Positions 1-7,907 of a stretch of 64,000 nucleotides of DNA are shown one piece after another. The notes beneath the pieces are model-generated. The model did no database searches. It was not told the DNA's origin and was given only the letters and a program-made list of their open reading frames with translations. Position numbers and translations under genes: made by a program. Source of the stretch: Stramentimicrobium sp964433555 (lineage in GTDB: Bacteria; Atribacterota; Phoenicimicrobiia; Phoenicimicrobiales; Stramentimicrobiaceae); the NCBI GenBank assembly GCA_964433555.1, contig CAYSRG010000004.1, positions 50,842 to 114,841 of the forward strand, in the 5' to 3' direction. How positions within the stretch are numbered: position 1 is the stretch's first letter; each line of letters opens with the position of its first letter.

Positions 1-1
1 T

Positions 2-64
2 ATTTATGAGAAATATGGCCAAACTATCGGTATGGATTTGATTGACTCTATTGCGAGCTATTAA
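2..64 (+). CDS. C-terminus of a TRAP transporter substrate-binding protein (partial)
   Basis: Only the last 20 codons and the TAA stop are in the window. The tail reads YEKYGQTIGMDLIDSIASY, which resembles the C-terminal helix of DctP-type periplasmic binding proteins. The assignment rests mainly on position: dctQ and dctM follow directly, and a hairpin sits between this gene and dctQ, the usual dctP-dctQ-dctM order. The ligand cannot be read from this fragment; the kduI gene downstream suggests a uronate or unsaturated uronate. Confidence 0.5.
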   Translation: MYEKYGQTIGMDLIDSIASY

Positions 65-124
65 CCATAACTTAATAAATAAATATTAGATATAGGAAAG
101 CAAAACTTATATTTATGGATTTCA

Positions 125-161
125 GGGAGGTTAGCCATTAATAAAAGATGGCTAACCTCCC
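125..161 (+). promoter_or_regulatory. Perfect 14-bp intercistronic hairpin between dctP and dctQ
   Basis: GGGAGGTTAGCCAT (125-138) is exactly complementary to ATGGCTAACCTCCC (148-161), with a 9-nt AT-rich loop. No T-run follows, so this is not a normal intrinsic terminator. A stable hairpin here could protect the 3' end of the binding-protein message, giving more binding protein than membrane subunits. That role is inferred from similar arrangements in binding-protein-dependent transport operons. Confidence 0.75.
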
Positions 162-180
162 CCCATAATCTAAAAAATTA

Positions 181-696
181 ATGGCATGTGTGAGATCAAT
201 GTTAGAGAAGATTACCAATTTATTCAATAAGCTTGAACGTGTTATCACCAGAGTAACAGCTATCATGATTATCTTGTTGTCTATTCTAGTAAGCTGGCAG
301 GTTTTCGCTCGATATGTATTGAATACCGGGCAATTCTGGGCTGAAGAAGTATCCATAACTACCATGATGTGGATTGCTTTTCTGGGAGCATCTGGTGGTA
401 TCTGGACTAATTCACATATTGGTTTACGATTTTTTGTAGGGCTGTTGCCAGATAAAGTAAAAAAAATAATTAATATTATAAACTTTTTAATTATTAGTAT
501 TTTTTCACTGTTATTATTTAATTATGGCATTATTTTAGTTCAAAAAACAATGAGCGGCAGATTATCGGCTACAAATATTCCTATCGGCTATGCCTATGTA
601 ATTATTCCCATATCAACCGCTTTCATGGTGATTTTTTCTTTGTGGAAAAGTTTTCATGCGCTATTGACATTTTATCATGAACATAAGGTAAAATAG
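181..696 (+). CDS. dctQ: TRAP transporter small membrane subunit (DctQ family)
   Basis: The 171-residue protein has the four hydrophobic helices of the DctQ small permease subunit, with the conserved region near WAEEVS and the first helices at about residues 20-45 and 55-75. It pairs with DctM to import an organic acid using a sodium or proton gradient. The ORF opens at ATG 181, but an in-frame ATG at 199 (MLEKITNLF) is an equally good start, because neither has a strong ribosome binding site. dctM begins 12 nt after its stop, so the two are cotranscribed. Family assignment is firm; substrate is inferred from kduI. Confidence 0.9.
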   Translation: MACVRSMLEKITNLFNKLERVITRVTAIMIILLSILVSWQVFARYVLNTGQFWAEEVSITTMMWIAFLGASGGIWTNSHIGLRFFVGLLPDKVKKIINIINFLIISIFSLLLFNYGIILVQKTMSGRLSATNIPIGYAYVIIPISTAFMVIFSLWKSFHALLTFYHEHKVK

Positions 697-708
697 GAAA
701 GGTTAGCA

Positions 709-1989
709 ATGTCTCCGATATTAGTTTTAGCATTATCTTTTGTTATTTTATTACTGATAGGAGTGCCCATTTCTTTTTGTCTGGCAGTCTCGGCAATGTT
801 AACTACCTGGAGTATGGGATTGCCTCCGGTTATGGTTGCTCAAAGGGTAGCAGCTGGTGTGCAGTCTTTTCCCTTGATTGCTATACCACTTTTTGTTTTA
901 GCTGGATCTATTATGGCCAAAGGTGGAGTTGCCAAAAGAATTGTCGATTTTGCCTATATTATTGTAGGACCTTTTCGTGGTGGGCTGGCTATGGTTAACT
1001 GTGTAGAATCCATGTTTTTTGGCGGAGTTTCCGGATCTGCAATTGCGGATATTTCTTCCACCGGTCCAATTATGATACCTATGATGGAGAAGAAGGGTTA
1101 TGACCGGAATTTTGCAACCGCTTTAACTGTTACCTCAGCAGTGCAGGGAATAATTATACCTCCCAGTCACAATATGGTCATTTTTGCCATGTCAGCCGGT
1201 GGTGTCTCCGTAGCTCGGCTCTTTCTAGCAGGATACTTTCCTGGTATAATGATAGGTATTGGACTTATGATAACCAGTTACATTATTGCCTTAAAGAGAA
1301 ATTACCCGAATGAAAAGAGACCTCCTTTAAAGGAATCACTTAAGATAGCTTTTGACGGATTGCTAAGTATTATGGCTGCTTTTATTATTGTGGGAGGTAT
1401 TGCTTTTGGCATATTTACTGCTACTGAAGCCTCTGCCATAGCGGTACTATATGCAGCCTTCCTTGGTATTTTTATCTACAAGGAGATAAAACTTAAAGAT
1501 TTATGGCCTTTGGCAATCGAAAGTGTAAAAACAATTGCCTGTGTACTTTTTCTAATAGGATCTGCTTCCGCCTTTGGGTGGGTTATTACTTATTTAAAAA
1601 TCCCGACCATAGTGACTAACTTCTTTTTGGGGCTAACAAGTAGTCCTTTTATAATTCTATTATTAATAAACCTATTATTGCTAATACTTGGTATGATTAT
1701 GGATGTTGCTCCCTTAATTGTTATTGTTACACCTGTGATACTGCCAGTTGTACAGGCGCTTGGTATGAGTTCAGAAACATTTGGCATAGTATTATTAATC
1801 AATCTGGGGATAGGCTTAACAACGCCACCTGTTGGTGCTGGTCTTTTTGCTGGCTGTGCCATAGGAAAAATTACCATGGAAGAGGCAGCCAAAGCAACAC
1901 TCGTTTTCTGGCCATCGATGGTTATTGCGCTTTTATTAGTTACGTTTATTCCCTGGCTCACAATGTTTTTACCAAATCTGATAAAATAA
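709..1989 (+). CDS. dctM: TRAP transporter large membrane subunit (DctM family)
   Basis: The 426-residue, strongly hydrophobic protein has the length and roughly twelve membrane segments of the DctM large permease, the ion-coupled translocation subunit. Recognisable family stretches are PLFVLAGSIMAKGG near residue 60, the glycine-rich FGGVSGSAIADISS near 105, and the C-terminal GIGLTTPPVGAGLF near 365. A good ribosome binding site (AGGAAAGG) precedes ATG 709. It lies in the dctP-dctQ-dctM-kduI cluster, so uptake of a uronic acid or a pectin or alginate breakdown product is likely, though not proven. Confidence 0.95.
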   Translation: MSPILVLALSFVILLLIGVPISFCLAVSAMLTTWSMGLPPVMVAQRVAAGVQSFPLIAIPLFVLAGSIMAKGGVAKRIVDFAYIIVGPFRGGLAMVNCVESMFFGGVSGSAIADISSTGPIMIPMMEKKGYDRNFATALTVTSAVQGIIIPPSHNMVIFAMSAGGVSVARLFLAGYFPGIMIGIGLMITSYIIALKRNYPNEKRPPLKESLKIAFDGLLSIMAAFIIVGGIAFGIFTATEASAIAVLYAAFLGIFIYKEIKLKDLWPLAIESVKTIACVLFLIGSASAFGWVITYLKIPTIVTNFFLGLTSSPFIILLLINLLLLILGMIMDVAPLIVIVTPVILPVVQALGMSSETFGIVLLINLGIGLTTPPVGAGLFAGCAIGKITMEEAAKATLVFWPSMVIALLLVTFIPWLTMFLPNLIK

Positions 1990-2059
1990 AGAATGTTCTT
2001 TAAAAGACAGTATCAATTAAAGTAAACACTTACTAAATTATAATGGAGGTACCAAGGAA

Positions 2060-2887
2060 ATGGAGATAAGATATGCAGTTCATCCGGATGATTTTATCTA
2101 TTATGACACAGAACTTATTCGAGAGGAATTTTTAATTCAAAATTTGTTTATTCCCGGCCAGATTAACATGGTTTATAGTCATAATGATCGGATTATCATT
2201 GGTGGTCTTACCACTGTTGATACTCTTTCATTAGAGGCGGGAAAAGATATCAAGGCTGATTATTTCTTGGAACGCCGGGAGATGGGAATTATCAATATTG
2301 GGGGAAAGGGTTCAGTTAATGTGGATGGGAAAAAATATACTCTTGAAAATCAGGATGGTCTTTATATTGGCATGGGCTCCAAAGAGATATTATTTTCTGG
2401 GCTGGATCCCCAAAATCCTGCTAAATTCTATTTTAACAGTGCCACTGCTCATTATTCCTATCCTACTCAGAAGATAGCTATTAACTCTGTGGAGGCGGTT
2501 CATCTTGGTTCTATTGCTGAATCTAATGAGAGAACCATTTATAAATATATTCACCCTGAAGGTGTAAAAAGTTGTCAACTGGTCATGGGAATGACCATTT
2601 TGGAACCCGGTAATGTCTGGAATACCATGTCCTGCCACACTCATGAAAGAAGAATGGAGGTCTATCTTTACTTTAATATGCCAGAAAACAGAGTAGTTTT
2701 TCATCTCATGGGTTGCCCCAGTGAGACCAGGCATATCACCGTGCGCAATGAAGAGGCAGTTATTTCACCCAGCTGGTCAATACATTCAGGTGTAGGAACC
2801 GGAAATTATACCTTTATCTGGGGAATGGTGGGCGAAAACCAGGCTTTTGGTGATATGGATGATGTGGAGATGGATAATTTACAATAG
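2060..2887 (+). CDS. kduI: 5-dehydro-4-deoxy-D-glucuronate isomerase (KduI)
   Basis: KduI converts 5-keto-4-deoxyuronate, formed when lyases cut pectin, to 2,5-diketo-3-deoxygluconate (EC 5.3.1.17). The 275-residue length is typical. The cupin zinc ligands are visible as His193, His195 and Glu200 in CHTHERRMEVYLYF, and His242 in WSIHSG; all are shifted by three from my recollection of the E. coli ligands. A ribosome binding site (TGGAGG) precedes ATG 2060. The gene follows a TRAP transporter by 70 nt, which makes uronate import followed by isomerisation the natural reading. KduD and KDG kinase/aldolase genes are not in the window. Confidence 0.95.
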   Translation: MEIRYAVHPDDFIYYDTELIREEFLIQNLFIPGQINMVYSHNDRIIIGGLTTVDTLSLEAGKDIKADYFLERREMGIINIGGKGSVNVDGKKYTLENQDGLYIGMGSKEILFSGLDPQNPAKFYFNSATAHYSYPTQKIAINSVEAVHLGSIAESNERTIYKYIHPEGVKSCQLVMGMTILEPGNVWNTMSCHTHERRMEVYLYFNMPENRVVFHLMGCPSETRHITVRNEEAVISPSWSIHSGVGTGNYTFIWGMVGENQAFGDMDDVEMDNLQ

Positions 2888-3196
2888 AAATATTATTAGA
2901 CCTGAACCTTATCCTATCTTTAGTAAAAAATTGATTAATAAATAGGTAATAATAGTGCTTTAATATCTCTATTGAATTTTATAAGCCATGAACTACTACT
3001 AAAGGCTTGTATGTTTTTTCTATGGACAAGAATGCTAACAAATATTTTCCCAAACTTATAAATTTTTATAGTATAATCTTAAGAGAGTTATCTAACGTGA
3101 ATAGGTATCAGAAAAAGGTTATTTTTAATTTTCAGATAAGATGCTTTTGAATTAGAATATTTTAGAATGTATAAAAATCAGAAGAGGTTAGCTAAA
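2888..3196. other. Intergenic region, no gene recognised
   Basis: About 310 nt of AT-rich sequence separates kduI from the next pair of genes. It has a TATAAT at about 3072-3077 but no matching -35 box at 16-18 nt, no ORF with coding character and no clear terminator. Confidence 0.5.
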
Positions 3197-3400
3197 ATGG
3201 AAAAAACCGGATACATCATTTTAATCATAGTTGCTATAGCCTGGATAGTTGCCTGGATTATTGGGATGTTTCAGAATATATGGATAGGAGTTATTGGTCT
3301 GGTAATGTTAATTGGCCTAGGATTGCTTTTTCTAAAAGCATTACGTGATAGAATGAAAAGTCATCAGGATGATCGCTATTCCAGGGATGTTGAAAAATAA
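3197..3400 (+). CDS. Small two-helix membrane protein, function unknown
   Basis: A 67-residue protein with two hydrophobic segments (about residues 5-25 and 30-50) and a charged tail ending RDRMKSHQDDRYSRDVEK. The ORF is open from 3167, but ATG 3197 is preferred because AGAAGAGG lies at the right distance before it. I do not recognise the family. It sits 18 nt before a YbjQ-family gene and is probably cotranscribed with it, so a role in the same envelope or metal-related function is possible but unproven. Confidence 0.6.
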   Translation: MEKTGYIILIIVAIAWIVAWIIGMFQNIWIGVIGLVMLIGLGLLFLKALRDRMKSHQDDRYSRDVEK

Positions 3401-3418
3401 GGGGGGTAAAAGTGTAAG

Positions 3419-3739
3419 ATGCTATTAACGACTCAGGATCAATTTTCCGAATATGAAATTATTCAAACCTTAGGATTGGTTAAGGGCAATACAGTACGTG
3501 CCCGTCATGCTGGCAAAGACATACTTGCTACCTTCCGTAATGTGGTAGGAGGAGAAATTGAGGAGTATACCAAATTACTTGCTGAATCCCGGGAACAGGC
3601 GATTGATCGCATGACGATGATGGCTAAAATGATGGGAGCAGATGGCATAGTGGGTATTCGCTTTACCACCTCTTCTATTATGCAGGCAGCATCAGAGATG
3701 TTTGCCTATGGCACTGCCGTTAAGCTAAAGAAAAAATAG
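3419..3739 (+). CDS. YbjQ (UPF0145) family protein
   Basis: The 106-residue protein matches the YbjQ/UPF0145 family, sometimes described as a putative heavy-metal-binding domain. Typical elements are an opening strand (LLTTQDQF), the LGLVKGNTVRARHAGKD turn, a central helix with many Met (MTMMAKMMGADGIVGI) and the closing YGTAVKL. A strong purine-rich ribosome binding site (AAGGGGGGT) lies upstream. It is the second gene of a pair with the small membrane protein. The biochemical role of the family is not established, so only the family name is claimed. Confidence 0.85.
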   Translation: MLLTTQDQFSEYEIIQTLGLVKGNTVRARHAGKDILATFRNVVGGEIEEYTKLLAESREQAIDRMTMMAKMMGADGIVGIRFTTSSIMQAASEMFAYGTAVKLKKK

Positions 3740-4163
3740 ACAGATTCCCTATTGCCAGGAATATTATCAAGAAGAATCAAATTATAGGGATGTCATGGCA
3801 AAATATCTTTTAGCTACATATATAACAATTAGGTTAGTTTTTCTAAAGATAAAATGATAGTTTGGACTAGAATAATAAAATTTTAAATATCTCATCAAAT
3901 AATTTCCCCCTAATATAAGAGGATAAGATAAACAAAAGTATTGACATCTTATTTTTAAGTATGATTTTAGAGTCTCTTCCCCTGAAGAATATGGAGAAAT
4001 TTTATAAGCCTTTTTCACCCTACATTACCACCAATATTAATAAAAATTTAAATAGTATAGTAAAAAATCTAATTCTATGCGAGAATAAAAAGTAAATTTT
4101 TTATATAATTAGAGTTATTATTGCTCTGGACAGGATTTAATGAAGGAGTAGGAGTGCCTTGCA
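3740..4163. other. Intergenic region, no gene recognised
   Basis: About 420 nt of AT-rich sequence with no convincing coding region. A minus-strand ORF (78 codons, 3782-4018) lacks recognisable similarity and coding bias. TTGACA at about 3942 is followed by TATGAT at only 13 nt, too close for a standard promoter. TATAAT at 4104-4109 could be a -10 box for the ABC exporter operon but lacks a good -35. Confidence 0.4.
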
Positions 4164-5942
4164 TTGATTAAATTGTTAAAAAATTTGAGACCATACTGGT
4201 TATCAATAGCCGGGATAATACTTTTTGTCTTTTTACAGGCCATTTCAGAATTATTTTTACCCACCCTTATGTCGGATATTGTGGATGTAGGGGTAGTTAA
4301 TGGGGATATAAATTTCATTTTAAAAATCGGAGGGCGGATGCTCCTGATTGCCTTTATAGCAATGATAGCCTCTATTTATGGTAGTTACCTGGCATCAAGG
4401 GTATCCATAGGATTTGCCAGAGACCTTAGAAATAAGGTTTTTACTAAGGTAGAAAGTTTTTCTTTGGAGGAATTTAATAAGATAGGGACTGCTTCTCTCA
4501 TAGTCAGGACCACCAATGACATAACTCAGATGCAGCAGTTAACCATTACTTTATTTAGAATGTTTCTCAGAGCTCCTTTGCTTTTTGTGGGCGGTATCAT
4601 TATGGCCATCTCTAAAAACACCGAATTAGCACTACTTTTAGTTGTTATTTTACCTGTCCTGGCTGTCATTGTTTTTTTTGTAGCTAAAAAAAGTATGCAT
4701 CTTTTCAAATCAATGCAAACGAAGATTGATAAACTTAGCTTAGTTCTCCGGGAATATCTAACCGGTATAAGGGTTATAAGAGCATTTAATAGAGAAGAGT
4801 ATGAAAAGAAAAGATTTAATAACAGCAATTTTGAATTAACGGACACAGCAAGAAAGGTCAATACGCTCATGGCTTTGTTAATGCCTTTGATGACCTTGAT
4901 TCTTAACTTGACCATTGTAGCTATTATCTGGTTAGGAAGCATAAGGATTGAATCCGGCAGCATGCAAGTGGGAGATTTGATGGCCTTTGTGCAATATGCT
5001 TCACAAATAATGTTTTCCTTAATTATGTTTTCCATGATGTTTGTCATGATTCCCAGGGCTTCTGTTTCCGCTGTTAGGATTAATGAAGTTCTAGATGTGG
5101 AACCAAAAATTAAGGATCCAGCGTTATTAGAACAAAGCGCATGGGCCACTCATAATGCTGGTAGCTTCCAGAATGTAATTCCAGCTAAAAATAGAAAAGG
5201 ATATTTGAAATTTGATAAGGTCTGTTTTGGTTATCAGGACGCTACAGAATATGCTATTAAAGATATTTCTTTTCAAGCCAATGCCGGTGAGGTTACTGCC
5301 ATCATTGGAAGTACAGGATCAGGAAAATCAACCTTAATTAATCTTATACCAAGATTTTATGATGTATCAAAGGGGAGCATTTCCATTGATGGTACAGATA
5401 TTAGAGATATTGCTCAAGAAAGGTTGCATGAGATGATTGGATTGGTTCCCCAGAAAGCTATTCTTTTTACCGGGACTATTACTGAAAATATAAGTTTTGG
5501 AAACAATAATATCTCTCACGAGGAAATAAAGAGGGTAGCAGAGATTGCTCAAGCTGCCGAATTTATTGACAGGATGCCAGAAGGCTATAATTCTTTAATT
5601 GCCCAGGGTGGCACCAATTTATCAGGAGGAGAAAAACAACGTTTGTCCATTGCCAGAGCTTTAGCCAAGCATCCGGATATCTTTATTTTTGATGACAGTT
5701 TTTCGGCTATTGATTTTAAGACTGAGGCAAGGTTAAGGGAAGAATTAAAAGATGAGCTGAAAGATAAAACTGTATTAATAATTGCGCAAAGGGTAACTAC
5801 AGTAATGAGTGCAGAGCAAATTGTTGTTCTTGATAAAGGTGAGATTGTTGGTATAGGCAAACATCATGATTTAATAAAGAGTTGTTCAGTATATAAAGAG
5901 ATTGTAGCTTCACAACTCTCAACAGAGGAAATATATGATTGA
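4164..5942 (+). CDS. ABC exporter half-transporter, degenerate-site subunit
   Basis: A 592-residue type IV ABC exporter subunit: six-helix membrane domain (about 1-320) and nucleotide-binding domain (about 340-585). Walker A is GSTGSGKST near residue 385 and the signature is LSGGEKQR near 487. The Walker B ends FDDS, with Asp where the catalytic Glu normally stands, and the switch His is replaced by Gln (IAQRVTT). These changes mark the non-catalytic half of heterodimeric exporters such as TM287/288 and BmrCD. The start is TTG 4164 with AAGGAGTAGGAG upstream. It overlaps the next gene by 8 nt, so the two are translationally coupled and form one transporter. Substrate unknown (drug or lipid). 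Confidence 0.92.
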   Translation: MIKLLKNLRPYWLSIAGIILFVFLQAISELFLPTLMSDIVDVGVVNGDINFILKIGGRMLLIAFIAMIASIYGSYLASRVSIGFARDLRNKVFTKVESFSLEEFNKIGTASLIVRTTNDITQMQQLTITLFRMFLRAPLLFVGGIIMAISKNTELALLLVVILPVLAVIVFFVAKKSMHLFKSMQTKIDKLSLVLREYLTGIRVIRAFNREEYEKKRFNNSNFELTDTARKVNTLMALLMPLMTLILNLTIVAIIWLGSIRIESGSMQVGDLMAFVQYASQIMFSLIMFSMMFVMIPRASVSAVRINEVLDVEPKIKDPALLEQSAWATHNAGSFQNVIPAKNRKGYLKFDKVCFGYQDATEYAIKDISFQANAGEVTAIIGSTGSGKSTLINLIPRFYDVSKGSISIDGTDIRDIAQERLHEMIGLVPQKAILFTGTITENISFGNNNISHEEIKRVAEIAQAAEFIDRMPEGYNSLIAQGGTNLSGGEKQRLSIARALAKHPDIFIFDDSFSAIDFKTEARLREELKDELKDKTVLIIAQRVTTVMSAEQIVVLDKGEIVGIGKHHDLIKSCSVYKEIVASQLSTEEIYD

Positions 5943-7812
5943 AAAACAGAAAAAACCAACTATGGTCATAAAAGGATTTGGACGTGGTCCTGGAAGCCAT
6001 CGGGGCTTAACTTCACCGGTGGAAAAACCCAGGGACTTTAGGGGAACATTAAAACGATTAATTGGTTATTTAAAACCACATTGGTCTAAGATTGTATTCG
6101 CTTTTGCGGCATCAATAATCAGCTCGATGTTTGTTATCGTAAGTCCTAAAATTATGGGTAGAGCTACCACTAAATTATTTGAAGGGTATCTTCTAAAAAT
6201 AAAACAGATTCCAGGAGCAACCATTGATTTTGATTATATTCTGAATATTATTTTTATTTTAATAGGACTTTACCTTTTCAATGCCCTTTTTACCTATCTA
6301 CAGCATTATATAATGGTTGGGGTTACCCAGCAAATTGTTTATGAGATGAGAAAAGGAATCAGCTCTAAGCTGTCACGGCTGCCTTTGAGTTATTTTGATA
6401 GCAGAACACACGGGGAGATTCTCAGCCGGGTAACTAATGATATCGATACAGTAAGCAGTACGCTACAACAGAGTATTACCCAATTTATCACTGCTCTAGT
6501 ATCTTTGATAGGCATTGTCATTATGATGCTGACTATTAGCTCTTTTTTATCTTTAGTTATCTTTTTTACCCTGCCGTTGAGTATAGTAGTTACTAGAATC
6601 ATTGCCGGGCAATCACAAAAATATTTTAAAAGACAGCAGAACCTCCTAGGTCAATTAAATGGTCATGTAGAAGAAATGTATACTGGTCATGAGATAGTAA
6701 AAGTATTTAATTATGAAAAAAAATCTATTGATCAATTCAATCAACTCAATGAGCAACTATTTGATACTGGCTGGAAAGCCCAATTTATTTCTGGAATTAT
6801 TATGCCTCTCATGATTGCCATCAGTAACCTCAGTTATGTCTTTGTGGTTATTATGGGAGGAATTGCCGTAGCCCGGGGAACAATCACTATTGGTAATGTT
6901 CAGGCTTTTATTCAGTATTCCAGACAATTTACTCACCCTATTGTTCAAACAGCCAATATAGCTAATATTATTCAATCTACTATCGCTGCTGCTGAACGTG
7001 TTTTTGAGGTATTAGATGAACCTGAGCAGATACCCGATAAGGATACTGTAGTCCTTTTCTCTAAGCCGGATGGTAATATTAAATTTGAGCAGATTAATTT
7101 TGGCTACATTCCTGAGAAAATAATTATTAAGGATGTAAATGTGGAAGTGAAAAAAGGTCAAACCATTGCTATCGTAGGCCCTACCGGGGCGGGAAAGACC
7201 ACATTGGTAAATTTGCTTATGCGTTTTTATGAAATTAACAGTGGGAAAATTACTCTGGACGGTATTAATATCAGTGATTTGAAGCGTACCGAATTAAGGA
7301 GTCTTTTTGGTATGGTTCTTCAAGATACCTGGTTGTTTAAAGGTACTATTAAAGAGAATATTTCCTATGGTAAAGAAAATGCTACTGAAGAAGAAATTAT
7401 CAGAGCAGCAAAAATGGCTTATGCCGACCATTTTATTAGCACACTTCCGGCTGGTTATAATACCATTATTGATGAGGAGGCAGGCAATCTTTCCCAGGGA
7501 CAAAAGCAATTATTAACTATTGCCAGGGCTATTCTGGCTAATCCAACCATATTAATTCTCGATGAAGCTACCAGTAGTGTTGATACCAGAACAGAAATAC
7601 TTATTCAAAAGGCTATGCTTAGCCTTATGCAAGGGAAAACCAGTTTTGTAATTGCACATCGTTTATCCACTATCAAGGAAGCGGATATGATTCTGGTAAT
7701 GAATAACGGCAAAATCATAGAAAATGGTACACATGAAGCATTGCTAAAGCAGAAGGGATTTTATGCCGATTTATATAATAGCCAATTTGTGGGCTTGAAG
7801 CTTAATAAGTAA
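5935..7812 (+). CDS. ABC exporter half-transporter, catalytic-site subunit
   Basis: A 625-residue partner of the preceding exporter subunit, with a cytoplasmic N-terminal extension of about 45 residues, six membrane helices and an ATPase domain. Walker A is GPTGAGKTT near residue 415. Walker B is canonical (ILDEATSSVD) and the switch His is present (IAHRLST), so this half has the catalytic residues. Its signature is LSQGQKQ instead of LSGGQ. In heterodimeric exporters this altered signature faces the degenerate Walker motifs of the partner, exactly the complementary pattern seen here. ATG 5935 lies inside the end of the upstream gene. Confidence 0.93.
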   Translation: MIEKQKKPTMVIKGFGRGPGSHRGLTSPVEKPRDFRGTLKRLIGYLKPHWSKIVFAFAASIISSMFVIVSPKIMGRATTKLFEGYLLKIKQIPGATIDFDYILNIIFILIGLYLFNALFTYLQHYIMVGVTQQIVYEMRKGISSKLSRLPLSYFDSRTHGEILSRVTNDIDTVSSTLQQSITQFITALVSLIGIVIMMLTISSFLSLVIFFTLPLSIVVTRIIAGQSQKYFKRQQNLLGQLNGHVEEMYTGHEIVKVFNYEKKSIDQFNQLNEQLFDTGWKAQFISGIIMPLMIAISNLSYVFVVIMGGIAVARGTITIGNVQAFIQYSRQFTHPIVQTANIANIIQSTIAAAERVFEVLDEPEQIPDKDTVVLFSKPDGNIKFEQINFGYIPEKIIIKDVNVEVKKGQTIAIVGPTGAGKTTLVNLLMRFYEINSGKITLDGINISDLKRTELRSLFGMVLQDTWLFKGTIKENISYGKENATEEEIIRAAKMAYADHFISTLPAGYNTIIDEEAGNLSQGQKQLLTIARAILANPTILILDEATSSVDTRTEILIQKAMLSLMQGKTSFVIAHRLSTIKEADMILVMNNGKIIENGTHEALLKQKGFYADLYNSQFVGLKLNK

Positions 7813-7907
7813 TACTTACAGAGAGAAAACTATTGAAGAGGAGTAATTTTATTTCACGAAAACATTAAGATGCATAATTATATAGAGCTTGGATTTGGGA
7901 ATGGATA

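Noticed and set aside
3940..3970. TTGACA followed by TATGAT as a promoter
   Set aside because: The spacing is 13 nt, too short for sigma-70, and no gene follows closely.
3782..4018. A 78-codon minus-strand ORF in the gap before the ABC exporter
   Set aside because: No recognisable family, weak start, and composition like the surrounding non-coding AT-rich DNA.
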